This document shows, piece by piece, positions 8,941-17,057 of a stretch of DNA of 64,000 nucleotides. The DNA is from Larkinella humicola. GTDB lineage: Bacteria > Bacteroidota > Bacteroidia > Cytophagales > Spirosomataceae. Under the pieces are notes generated by a model. That model ran no database searches. It was not told the origin of the DNA and worked only from the letters and a program-made list of their open reading frames with translations. The translations under genes and the position numbers were made by a program. The stretch spans positions 1 to 64,000 of the forward strand of contig NZ_VTWS01000011.1 in the NCBI RefSeq assembly GCF_008727875.1. The letters run 5' to 3'. Each line of letters opens with the position of its first letter. Position 1 is the stretch's first letter.

Positions 8941-9468
8941 ATGTCAAATCCAAAGCCTGAAGTCTGGCAACGCGGCCCCGTCGCCGGAATTCCTGCCCTG
9001 CTGCAACCCGTCGCCCACGCCCTGTTGCAGGCGCGTGAAGAAGTCGATGCGCTGATGAAAAATTTCCCAAGCCGGTACCTCTGGCAAAAACCGGCCGGTG
9101 TGGCTTCGGTTGGTTTTCATTTACAGCACCTGACGGGTGTGCTGGACCGGCTCTTTACCTACGCCCGAAACGAGAGCTTATCTACCGCCCAACGCGAGTG
9201 GCTGGCCTCGGAGGGCAAGTCGTTTGAGTCCGAAAATCCGGTACAGGAGTTGATCAGCCGGTTTAACAGCCAAGTCGATCAGGCTCTTCAGCAGTTGGCC
9301 AATACCGATGAACAAACCCTGACTGATTTTCGGGGCATCGGCCGGGCGCAACTCCCCTCCACGGTTCTGGGCTTGTTGTTTCATTCCGCCGAACACACGC
9401 AGCGGCACGTCGGGCAACTTTTTGTGACCGTTCGGGTCTTGCTCACCTATCCAAACCCGGATCATTAA
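8941..9468 (+). CDS. DinB-like/DUF664 family protein
   Basis: This 175-residue protein is a predicted four-helix bundle of the DinB superfamily. Potential metal-binding histidines sit in HLQHLTGVLDR (about residues 60-70) and HSAEHTQRHVGQL (about 141-153), the usual placement for this fold. Members include metal-dependent thiol-S-transferases and many uncharacterised proteins, so no reaction can be assigned. It follows the serine hydrolase by 31 bp on the same strand and may share its transcript. The start is the only plausible ATG. Confidence 0.85.
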   Translation: MSNPKPEVWQRGPVAGIPALLQPVAHALLQAREEVDALMKNFPSRYLWQKPAGVASVGFHLQHLTGVLDRLFTYARNESLSTAQREWLASEGKSFESENPVQELISRFNSQVDQALQQLANTDEQTLTDFRGIGRAQLPSTVLGLLFHSAEHTQRHVGQLFVTVRVLLTYPNPDH

Positions 9469-9585
9469 TCAAGGGGATAAAATCGGAGTGATTTGTATGA
9501 TCAAATTGGGCACTGGCATTGTAGGAAACCGCCCGGTTGCCTATCTTGGCCTGTTTTCCAACCATTTCTCCAAAATTTCTTTTTT

Positions 9586-11529
9586 GTGACCAACCATTCT
9601 TCGGCCATCGACCGGGTCAATTACGCCGGTATGCTGATTGCCATTGGCATTGTTTTTGGTGACATCGGCACCAGTCCGCTCTATACCTTCCGGGCCATCA
9701 TCGAGGACCGGGCCGTTGATGAAATTCTGGCCCTGGGAGGAGTCTCGTGCATTTTCTGGACCCTGACGTTTCAGACCACCTTAAAATACGTTCTGATCAC
9801 CTTAAAGGCTGACAACAAGGGAGAAGGGGGTATTTTTTCGCTCTATACCCTGATCCGACGGTATGCGCACTGGCTGCTGATCCCGGCGATTGCGGGCGGT
9901 AGTTTTCTCATTGCCGATAGCATCATTACCCCGCCCATTTCGGTTTCGTCGGCCATCGAAGGGTTAAAACCGTTATACCCGGATTTGCCGGTTATTCCGG
10001 TGGTATTGAGTATTCTATTTCTCCTTTTCGTGGTTCAGCAAGCCGGTACCAACCGCATCGGAGCCGCTTTCGGGCCAGTCATGATCGTCTGGTTTAGCAT
10101 GATCGGTATTTTGGGGGCATCGCAACTGATGACCAACTGGTCAGTTCTGCGCGCGCTGAATCCCTACTATGCTTACCGCATGATCGCCGACTATCCCGAG
10201 GGTTTCTGGCTCCTGGGTGGCGTTTTTCTGTGTTCCACTGGGGCCGAAGCCCTTTATTCCGACATGGGGCATTGTGGCCGGCGCAACATTCAAGTCTCCT
10301 GGCTGTTTGTCAAAATCTGTCTGGTGCTGTGTTACTTGGGCCAGGCGGCCTGGCTGCTCAATCACGTCGGCCGACCTCTGGGCGACCAAAGTCCGTTTTT
10401 TGGACTGGTTCCCACCTGGTTTCTTTTACCCAGCATCGGTATTGCTACCCTGGCCACCATCATCGCCAGTCAGGCTCTGATCAGCGGCACCTTCACCCTG
10501 ATTTCCGAAGCGTTCCGGCTGTCGCTTTTTCCGAAACTACGCATCGTTTTTCCTTCGAATTTGCGGGGGCAGGTCTACATCCCGGCGTTTAACTGGCTGC
10601 TGATGTTCGGCTGTTTTGCCGTCGTTCTCTATTTCAGGGAGTCCAAAAACATGGAAGCCGCTTTTGGTTTGTCAGTGGGCCTGACCATGTTGATGACCAC
10701 CATCCTGCTGTCATTTTACCTGTATACGCGCCATGTCAATATCGTTCTGGTGGTCGGTTTGCTGCTGGTCTACCTAACGATCGAGAGTGCTTTTCTGGTC
10801 GCTAATCTGCGAAAATTTGCCCACGGCGGCTGGGTGACGCTGCTACTCGGCTTCATCCTGATGGGGATCATGCTGGTCTGGTACAACGGAAGCCGATTGA
10901 AACGACGACTTACTACGTATCTGGATTTGAAGGCGCATTTACCGATTTTGAAGGAACTCAGCAGCGATGTCGACGTTCCCAAATACGCGACCAACCTGGT
11001 TTTCCTGACGTCTTCCGATCACCCCGGCCTGGTTGAAGACCACATCATCAATTCGATTCTGGAGCGGCAACCCAAGCGGGCCGATGTCTATTGGCTGATT
11101 CACGTCGATCTGGTAGATGACCCCTATACGACCTCCTACCGCATTGATATTCTGGAACCGGAGGATGTCATCCGGATTACCTTTCAACTGGGCTTTCGGG
11201 TTCAGCCCCGTATGAATTTATTGTTCCGGAAAGTCGTGGAAGACATGGTCAAATTTCAGGAGGTGACGCTTGTGAGCCGCTACCATTCCCTCCGCCAGCA
11301 TGATGTGGTGGGCGACTTTAAATTCATTGTCATCAACCGGTTTTTGTCTTACGAACACGAACTTGATACGCTGGACACCTTCCTGATGAACGGCTACTTC
11401 TTCCTGAAACGCCTGAGCTTGGCGGATGAAAAAGCGTATGGACTGGATTACCAGAATGTTGCAACTGAACAGGTCCCCCTGATTGTAGACCGATCGAAAC
11501 CGATTGATCTGAAACGTCTTACCAAATAA
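9586..11529 (+). CDS. kup: Low-affinity potassium transporter Kup
   Basis: This is an integral inner-membrane K+ uptake protein of the KUP/HAK/KT family. The N-terminal core contains the signature GIVFGDIGTSPLYTFRAII, followed by KADNKGEGGIFSLY and 12 predicted hydrophobic segments. A cytoplasmic C-terminal domain covers roughly the last 180 residues. The open frame begins at 9493, but the 31 extra residues are not family-like. The GTG at 9586 gives a normal N-terminus (TNHSSAIDRVNYAGML), giving about 647 residues. An ATG at 9631 is an alternative. The gene stands alone between the DinB-like and VOC genes. Confidence 0.94.
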   Translation: MTNHSSAIDRVNYAGMLIAIGIVFGDIGTSPLYTFRAIIEDRAVDEILALGGVSCIFWTLTFQTTLKYVLITLKADNKGEGGIFSLYTLIRRYAHWLLIPAIAGGSFLIADSIITPPISVSSAIEGLKPLYPDLPVIPVVLSILFLLFVVQQAGTNRIGAAFGPVMIVWFSMIGILGASQLMTNWSVLRALNPYYAYRMIADYPEGFWLLGGVFLCSTGAEALYSDMGHCGRRNIQVSWLFVKICLVLCYLGQAAWLLNHVGRPLGDQSPFFGLVPTWFLLPSIGIATLATIIASQALISGTFTLISEAFRLSLFPKLRIVFPSNLRGQVYIPAFNWLLMFGCFAVVLYFRESKNMEAAFGLSVGLTMLMTTILLSFYLYTRHVNIVLVVGLLLVYLTIESAFLVANLRKFAHGGWVTLLLGFILMGIMLVWYNGSRLKRRLTTYLDLKAHLPILKELSSDVDVPKYATNLVFLTSSDHPGLVEDHIINSILERQPKRADVYWLIHVDLVDDPYTTSYRIDILEPEDVIRITFQLGFRVQPRMNLLFRKVVEDMVKFQEVTLVSRYHSLRQHDVVGDFKFIVINRFLSYEHELDTLDTFLMNGYFFLKRLSLADEKAYGLDYQNVATEQVPLIVDRSKPIDLKRLTK

Positions 11530-11571
11530 ATCCGTAAAAACCGGGCAGAAGCCCGTTACTCTGCAAACACG

Positions 11572-12057
11572 ATGGCCTATACCATTCCCGACCATACCCG
11601 CATCGGACACGTTCATCTGAAGGTGGCGAACCTGGAGCGCGCTCTGAGTTTTTACTGCGATCTGCTGGGCTTTACGCTCGTAACGACGTATGGAAAAGAT
11701 GCGGCATTTGTTTCGGCCGGCGGCTACCATCACCACATCGGGCTGAATACCTGGTACAGCAAAGATGCCCCACCTGCCCCGGTTCGCAGCACGGGCCTGT
11801 TCCACACGGCCATACTGTACCCAACCCGACGGGATTTATCGGTCGCCCTTCGGCGTCTGGTCGAAGCGAACTACGCCATTACCGGTGCTTCTGATCACGG
11901 CGTATCGGAAGCCATTTACCTGAATGACCCCGACCAGAATGGCGTTGAATTGTATTGGGATCGTCCGCACGACGCGTGGCCACGAAAACCCGACGGTTCG
12001 CTGGAAATGTATACCCGGCCATTGGATCTGGAAGCGCTGCTACGGGAGTCGTTGTGA
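11572..12057 (+). CDS. VOC family protein (glyoxalase/extradiol dioxygenase fold)
   Basis: This 161-residue vicinal-oxygen-chelate protein has two beta-alpha-beta-beta-beta modules. The motifs IGHVHLKVANLERALSFY, LFHTAILYP and DPDQNGVELYWDRP provide the expected His/His/Glu metal ligands (H near residue 14, H near 82, E near 127). The pattern resembles the CatE-like subgroup of catechol-2,3-dioxygenase relatives, but the reaction is unknown. It lies 42 bp after kup and converges on the old-yellow-enzyme gene across a bidirectional hairpin. Confidence 0.88.
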   Translation: MAYTIPDHTRIGHVHLKVANLERALSFYCDLLGFTLVTTYGKDAAFVSAGGYHHHIGLNTWYSKDAPPAPVRSTGLFHTAILYPTRRDLSVALRRLVEANYAITGASDHGVSEAIYLNDPDQNGVELYWDRPHDAWPRKPDGSLEMYTRPLDLEALLRESL

Positions 12058-12058
12058 C

Positions 12059-12103
12059 CCCCTCAGCCCCGAAGCGTTGGACCGACGCTTCGGGGCTGAG
12101 GGG
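12059..12103. terminator. Perfect 19-bp hairpin between convergent VOC and OYE genes
   Basis: The arms CCCCTCAGCCCCGAAGCGT (12059-12077) and its exact reverse complement (12085-12103) enclose a 7-nt loop. The hairpin starts one base after the VOC stop codon and ends 8 bp before the convergent gene's stop. The TTTCTTT that follows on the plus strand makes it a plausible terminator for the VOC gene. It also fits the window-wide stop-proximal palindrome pattern. Confidence 0.8.
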
Positions 12104-12111
12104 ATCTTTCT

Positions 12112-13176
12112 TTACTTCGCCCGAACGTACTGCGATGGCCAGGGCGTTTCGGCCCCCAGCTTCTGGGCTGCATGGAGCGGAAAATACGGATCGCGCAGGA
12201 ATTCGCGGGCCAGCAACACGAGGTCGGCCTGACCGCTTTCCACGATCTCATTGGCCTGTTCGGGCGTTGTGATTAACCCGACGGCCCCCGTCAGAATTCC
12301 ACTTTCTTTTTTAACTTTCTCAGCAAACGGAACCTGGTAGCCGGGACTCAGCGGAATTTTGGCACCCGCCACATTGCCTCCCGTCGAGCAGTCGATCAGG
12401 TCGACACCTTTGTCTTTCAAAACCGTCGACAGAGCCACCGAATCGTCGGCGGTCCAGCCGCCCTCGGTCCAGTCGGTAGCCGAAATTCGGACGAACAAAG
12501 GGTAGTCTTCTGGCCAAACCGTCTGCACCCGTTCGATTAGTTCGAGCAAAAACCGGATGCGGTTTTCAAACGAACCGCCGTAGTGATCCGTCCGGTGGTT
12601 GCTGAGGGGCGACAGAAATTCGTGCACCAGATAACCATGGGCAGCGTGCAGTTCGATCACTTTAAAACCGGCTTCCAGTGCCCGGCGGCTTGCCGCCACA
12701 AAATCAGCAAATATTTTCTCAATGGCTTCGGCCGTTAGTTCCAGCGGAACCGGCTCGGCCGGAATAAATGGAATCGGGCTGGGCGCAACGGTTTCCCAGC
12801 CCCGTTCGGAATCAGGGGCGATGAACTTGCCGCCGTCCCAGGGTCGGTTGTGGCTCGCTTTTCGCCCGGCATGCGCCAGTTGCATGGCCGGTACCGCACC
12901 GTGGGCTTCAATAAAAGCCGCTATGCGTTTCAAATTGACCAGATGCTCGTCTTTCCAAATGCCCAGATCGTCGGGCGAAATCCGGCCTTCCGGCGAAACC
13001 GCCGTGGCTTCCGTCATCACCAAACCTGCCCCGCCCACGGCCCGGCTGCCCAGGTGAACGAGGTGCCAGTCGTTGGCGAAACCGTCTTCACTGGAATATT
13101 GACACATGGGCGAAACCGCAATCCGGTTTTTCAATTCAACACTTCGGATGGTTAACGGACTGAATAAGTTTGGCAT
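12112..13176 (-). CDS. NADH:flavin oxidoreductase of the old yellow enzyme family (YqjM-like)
   Basis: This is an FMN-dependent ene-reductase, 354 residues, with a TIM-barrel fold. The sequence follows the YqjM/NamA branch closely: SPMCQYSS near residue 22 (the regulatory Cys), QLAHAGRKAS, the catalytic/ligand motif ELHAAHGYLVHEFLSP, SNHRTDHYGGSFENR, and LFVRISATDW. Such enzymes reduce activated C=C bonds and nitro compounds with NAD(P)H; the physiological substrate is not deducible. The gene is convergent with the VOC gene and ends 8 bp beyond the shared hairpin. Upstream (13177-13353) lies only a degenerate CCTGCCAGGTTTTCAAAACC-type hairpin. Confidence 0.93.
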   Translation of the reverse strand: MPNLFSPLTIRSVELKNRIAVSPMCQYSSEDGFANDWHLVHLGSRAVGGAGLVMTEATAVSPEGRISPDDLGIWKDEHLVNLKRIAAFIEAHGAVPAMQLAHAGRKASHNRPWDGGKFIAPDSERGWETVAPSPIPFIPAEPVPLELTAEAIEKIFADFVAASRRALEAGFKVIELHAAHGYLVHEFLSPLSNHRTDHYGGSFENRIRFLLELIERVQTVWPEDYPLFVRISATDWTEGGWTADDSVALSTVLKDKGVDLIDCSTGGNVAGAKIPLSPGYQVPFAEKVKKESGILTGAVGLITTPEQANEIVESGQADLVLLAREFLRDPYFPLHAAQKLGAETPWPSQYVRAK

Positions 13177-13353
13177 GATGCTTTACGATTGTATGCTTTT
13201 TTAACCAACAGCCCCCTTCAGGAGTTCGAAAAACTACCGATTTTTCATGCGCCCTGTCACCTCGCTTTACCTGCCAGGTTTTCAAAACCGGGCAGGTGCT
13301 CTCGTCCAATTGCCCGGCTACGACCTTCTCCAACACCTGTCAGGTCTGGTCCA

Positions 13354-13689
13354 TCAATCATGAATCAGAAAAAGGGGGCGCTGGAGGATGTCGGTCGGAA
13401 GCTGGGTTTCGCTGGGCACCCAGTGGTCGTCCCGGCTTCGCAGGTTCTGGGCAATGGCAATCATCTCATTTCCCACCTTGCCCTGCTCCTGTACGGTCAG
13501 TCGATCGAATCTTTGCTGCCGCACGGGCTCCCAGTAAAAAAGCTCGGTTTTATCGTCGTAAATGCCAAGGGGAATCTTCTTCTTCTTCGTGAACAGTTTC
13601 CGCAGTTCGGTGTCGGCTTCAGAATGGGTTTCACAGAGAATGTGGTGGTACTGTTTTTTAAAAAGATATAAAACTGAAAATCGTTTCAT
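13354..13689 (-). CDS. Hypothetical protein, 111 residues
   Basis: I do not recognise a family. The protein is small, basic at the N-terminal half (MKRFSVLYLFKKQYHH), with a central cluster of lysines (KKKKIPLGIYDDKTELFYWEP) and an acidic-to-neutral C-terminus. There is no signal peptide or transmembrane helix. Codon use and GC are like those of its neighbours, and the frame is free of the antisense look of shadow ORFs, so I judge it real. It lies alone on the minus strand, between the OYE gene and a 400-bp AT-rich gap. Confidence 0.6.
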   Translation of the reverse strand: MKRFSVLYLFKKQYHHILCETHSEADTELRKLFTKKKKIPLGIYDDKTELFYWEPVRQQRFDRLTVQEQGKVGNEMIAIAQNLRSRDDHWVPSETQLPTDILQRPLFLIHD

Positions 13690-14037
13690 GCTGATGAAAG
13701 TTAGTGAAAAGTTATTCGGCTGATGGTCGAACCCAAAACCAATTGGGGATCATCAATAGCTTCCGGTTACTTGCTTTGTATGCTTTTGGGAAGTGGGTCA
13801 GCCGGTCATTTTCAGAAAATGCTGACAGGAGGCAAAATTTTGGATAAACAGAATATGGCAGCCTCGGTGCCGATGTAGAATGTAGTGTAAACGTAAAAAC
13901 TAATTAGCAGACTAACAAGCAGTTCTTTGAAAGATTATAGTAAAAACATAAAAAATTTCAACAAACGATATATAACTATTTCAGGATACTATTTTTAATA
14001 TACAGGGATTCTGAATTCATTGATAGCAACAGTAGAA
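13690..14037. other. AT-rich intergenic stretch without recognisable gene
   Basis: About 350 bp separate the hypothetical gene from the hairpin behind the M48 peptidase gene. Base composition drops to clearly AT-rich after about 13870. I find no conserved frame, tRNA or repeat. It must hold the promoter of the minus-strand hypothetical gene, but no -7 box is convincing. Confidence 0.5.
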
Positions 14038-14090
14038 CTTCCGTCTGATGCCCCCGGTTTCCTATCGGAAAAAGGGTCATCAGACGGAAG
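14038..14090 (-). terminator. Hairpin downstream of the M48 peptidase gene
   Basis: Perfect 13-bp arms CTTCCGTCTGATG (14038-14050) and CATCAGACGGAAG (14078-14090) flank a partly pairing C/G-rich centre. The hairpin lies 8 bp after the M48 stop codon on the minus strand. There is no strong T-run. It is either a terminator or another stop-proximal palindrome. Confidence 0.65.
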
Positions 14091-14098
14091 CGGCAGGA

Positions 14099-15568
14099 TT
14101 AGCGTCCGATAATTTTGACGAGGGTGCCCTGAGCCACTTTGTCGTCGGGACGCAGACTGTTGAGCACGCCCAGTTCCTCAACGCGGCTGGCCGGCATTCC
14201 CAGCGACCCCATCACCTCGCGGAACGACCCCTCGCGGGAAACTGTCCGAACCTGCACCCGTTCGGGCTTGCGGTTGATCTTCTCCTGATCGGTCAAAGCC
14301 CGAAAGTTTTCGGCCACCGGACGGAAAGAACGGTAGGCCTTTTCAAAATCTCCGGCCGCCGACAGGCCGTGCAGCGCATAAACGGCATTGTTGTACTGAA
14401 TCAACCAGGTTCCAATTTGCAGGACGGTTTTCGGGTCCTGCTGTTGCTGAGGCTGTCCCTGTTGCTGCTGCGGTTGTTGCTGCGAAATGAGTACATAAGC
14501 CGGGTTGCCGTTGATGGTGGTGCGATTGCTTTCGAGCACTTTCAGACCGAGGTCGTTCACCAGCGTCTGGGAGGCTTCTTCCAGCGAATTCCCTTTGGCC
14601 AGCATCAGAATCATGGCTGATTTACCGTCTTTGGGAGCCATCTGAAATTGAGCCGGCGAATTCTGGTGCTGCCAACCGCGGGGTACCGGAAACTGAAACC
14701 GCAACTCCGGGTGGTAGAAGATGTCGTTTTCCACAAACCCCTGTTTGGGATCTTCCCCATACAGAATGCCGTCGATCATTTGCAAATACCGGTTGCGTTC
14801 TACCTGATAATTCGCTTTGTTCTGGGCCTGATAAGCCGTTGCCATTTCCTTCACTTTCCGGTTGCGATCCGCCGGATCAGGGTGCGTCGATAGAAACGTG
14901 GGTACCTGCTGGCCCGAGTTGTCGGAGATGCGCTTGATAGTACTGAAGAAATTAGCCATCTGCTTGGCATCGTACCCGATTTTACTCGAATATTCCACGC
15001 CAATTTTATCCGATTCCGACTCGTGATCCCGGCTGTATTTCATCAAAAACATGCCCAATCCCTGTTGCAGGGCTTCCAGGTTCTGGCCCAGTTGCGGCAC
15101 CAGAATGGCTCCGCCAATCATGCCGATGGTTCCCAGCAACTGCGTAGTTTGCTGCCGGGCCGAATGACGGGCTGTAATGTGCCCGATTTCGTGTCCCAAC
15201 ACCCCGGCAAACTCCGCTTCATTGTTGAAGTGGGCCATGATACCGCGTGTAAAGTACACGTAACCGCCCGGTACGGCGAAGGCGTTGACGACCGGCGAAT
15301 CGACGATGTAGAATTGGTAAGGCAAGTCAGGCCGGTGCGAAATTTTGGCCATCTCTTTCCCTTTCAGGTTGATGAAATCGGTCAATTTTTTATCGTCGTA
15401 GAGCCCCATCGTGGAAACCACCGAGGGGTGCGATTCCTTGCCAATGGCGATTTCCTGTTCGGTCGACATCAACGACAATTCACGTTTTCCGGTGACCGGG
15501 TTCCGGGAGCAGGCAAAAAATCCAAACAGTGTACTGAGGAGTACGAGATGGGAAAATGTCTTGTTCAT
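14099..15568 (-). CDS. M48 family metalloprotease, probable lipoprotein with poly-Gln linker
   Basis: This is a 489-residue zinc endopeptidase of the M48 (Ste24/HtpX/BepA-like) group, probably acting on the periplasmic side. The N-terminus is a lipoprotein-like signal (LFGFFAC). The zinc motif HEIGHITARHS lies near residue 127, and the third ligand region is ESESDKIGVEY. After the peptidase domain comes a region with a striking Gln-rich linker (QQQPQQQQGQPQQQQ, about residues 362-376). A C-terminal segment ending in DDKVAQGTLVKIIGR resembles the end of a LysM or SPOR-like module. The family processes outer-membrane and lipoprotein substrates. The gene is monocistronic. Confidence 0.92.
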   Translation of the reverse strand: MNKTFSHLVLLSTLFGFFACSRNPVTGKRELSLMSTEQEIAIGKESHPSVVSTMGLYDDKKLTDFINLKGKEMAKISHRPDLPYQFYIVDSPVVNAFAVPGGYVYFTRGIMAHFNNEAEFAGVLGHEIGHITARHSARQQTTQLLGTIGMIGGAILVPQLGQNLEALQQGLGMFLMKYSRDHESESDKIGVEYSSKIGYDAKQMANFFSTIKRISDNSGQQVPTFLSTHPDPADRNRKVKEMATAYQAQNKANYQVERNRYLQMIDGILYGEDPKQGFVENDIFYHPELRFQFPVPRGWQHQNSPAQFQMAPKDGKSAMILMLAKGNSLEEASQTLVNDLGLKVLESNRTTINGNPAYVLISQQQPQQQQGQPQQQQDPKTVLQIGTWLIQYNNAVYALHGLSAAGDFEKAYRSFRPVAENFRALTDQEKINRKPERVQVRTVSREGSFREVMGSLGMPASRVEELGVLNSLRPDDKVAQGTLVKIIGR

Positions 15569-15741
15569 ACCGCTTGAGATGGTTTCTTTTCTTATTTTTG
15601 ACTTTTTAGGGCTTAATTGATTCGTTAATCACCCTGAATCAGAGGGTATTTCAACATGAACTAGCAACGCCCCCCCTTTTGTTTTAGGATAGAGCCAATC
15701 TATTTTGAAAGTTAAATTTTCCGCATAATTAACATATTAAC

Positions 15742-15756
15742 ATAAATTTTGCGGAC
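15742..15756 (+). promoter_or_regulatory. Candidate promoter element shared with the cysH upstream region
   Basis: The 15-mer ATAAATTTTGCGGAC, which contains a near-consensus -7 box (TAAATTTTG), occurs here 58 bp before the TlpA-like gene and again at 47677-47691 before cysH. The surroundings (15569-15813) are AT-rich and gene-free. Confidence 0.35.
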
Positions 15757-15813
15757 ACGACGTATACGGATGCCTGCTTCTGCCTGCGTCGTTCGCTTAA
15801 AAACACCTGAATC

Positions 15814-16959
15814 ATGAAAGTCCTGTTCGCTAATCTGATTTTATGTCTTCTTTTTGTTGACAGTATTGCGCAACCGAAATCCGGCAAAAAACCGGCTCAG
15901 CAAGCTGTATCGGACGGTTATACGATTACCGGCAGCTTAAAAAATGCCGCCAATCGGAAAATCATTCTGACCGAAAACTCCTTTTACAAGACCAGGCAGC
16001 AGTCCGACACCACCACGGCGAACGCGAAAGGGCAATTCTCCTTCAGGGGCAAACTCGATGAGGCCACGTTTTTCAGCCTCAGTGTTGCGGGCAAAACCAG
16101 CCCTCAATACTTTTTTTTAGAGAACTCTCCCATCACCATCACCGGCAATGCCGATTCACTCTGGGCGGTCAAAATAAGCGGATCGAATGAAGAGAACATC
16201 CGGCAGAAAATCCAGCCAATGATGATGGACACCGCCATTGGTAACCGCTACAAACGTGCCGAACTCAAATACACCAACGCCCGGGCGGTGAATGATGTAT
16301 CGGCAATGAAAGCCGCCATCAAGGATCGGGAGCAAGCCGTTGCACAGGAACTGGTGCGGGTTAAAAACATCATTTCTACCTATTCGTCGTCCGCCGTTGG
16401 CGTCAATGTTCTTAGCGTGCTGATGAGTTTGGGCGATCTGTCCGGAGCCGATAGTCTATTGACCCTCATGGAGTCGAAGGAAATCGGTAAGACCGCCCAG
16501 GCAAAGTATTTCCGGCAGCAGATCGACGTCATGAGCCGGCTGAACATCGGCAAAGTGGCCCCGGAATTCGCCCAAACCGATACGCTGGGCCATGTCATCA
16601 AACTCTCTTCTTTCAAAGGCAAATACGTGCTGGTCGACTTTTGGGCAAGCTGGTGCGGCCCCTGTCGGGAAGAGAACCCCAACCTGGTGGCCACTTACCA
16701 AGCGTTCAAGGACAAAAACTTCACGATCTTTTCCGTTTCCCTCGACAACAACCGCCAGAACTGGCTGAATGCCATTCGGAAAGACAACTTGACCTGGTCG
16801 CACGTGAGTGATCTGAAGGGCTGGAAAAATGAAGTGGCGCAGCAGTACGGCATCAACAGCGTCCCGGCCAACCTTTTGGTCGACCCTACCGGAAAAATCG
16901 TGGCCCGAAATCTACGGGGTGAAGACCTGAATAAAAAAATTAAGGAGTTGATTCAGTGA
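15814..16959 (+). CDS. TlpA-like thiol-disulfide oxidoreductase with DUF4369-type N-terminus
   Basis: This is a secreted/periplasmic protein of 381 residues. It has a signal peptide (about residues 1-19, ending SIAQ), then a DUF4369-like beta-rich domain (about 35-140), a helical linker, and a C-terminal thioredoxin domain (about 245-381). The active site is WASWCGPCREE near residue 280, and there is a cis-Pro loop (NSVPANLLVDP). This architecture is common in Bacteroidota and reduces disulfides outside the cytoplasm, for instance in cytochrome c maturation or nutrient-linked loci. The exact client is unknown. It converges with the histidine kinase gene; a palindrome begins 20 bp after its stop. 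Confidence 0.92.
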   Translation: MKVLFANLILCLLFVDSIAQPKSGKKPAQQAVSDGYTITGSLKNAANRKIILTENSFYKTRQQSDTTTANAKGQFSFRGKLDEATFFSLSVAGKTSPQYFFLENSPITITGNADSLWAVKISGSNEENIRQKIQPMMMDTAIGNRYKRAELKYTNARAVNDVSAMKAAIKDREQAVAQELVRVKNIISTYSSSAVGVNVLSVLMSLGDLSGADSLLTLMESKEIGKTAQAKYFRQQIDVMSRLNIGKVAPEFAQTDTLGHVIKLSSFKGKYVLVDFWASWCGPCREENPNLVATYQAFKDKNFTIFSVSLDNNRQNWLNAIRKDNLTWSHVSDLKGWKNEVAQQYGINSVPANLLVDPTGKIVARNLRGEDLNKKIKELIQ

Positions 16960-16979
16960 CGGTTTTCAGTTCACGGTTC

Positions 16980-17052
16980 ACGGTTTTCAGTTTACGGTGG
17001 CTGACGCATTCTTGTCGAATGCACGCGTCAGCCACCGAAAACCGAAAACCGT
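16980..17052. repeat. Inverted repeat between convergent tlpA-like and histidine kinase genes
   Basis: The 28-bp arms 16980-17007 and 17025-17052 match at 26 positions around a 17-nt loop. The left side is preceded by two more units of the same ACGGTTTTCAGTTCACGGTTC type (16960-16979), so the arm itself is a degenerate tandem array. The outer copy starts directly at the stop codon of the TlpA-like gene, and the kinase gene ends 6 bp after the right arm. Confidence 0.9.
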
Positions 17053-17057
17053 ATAAA

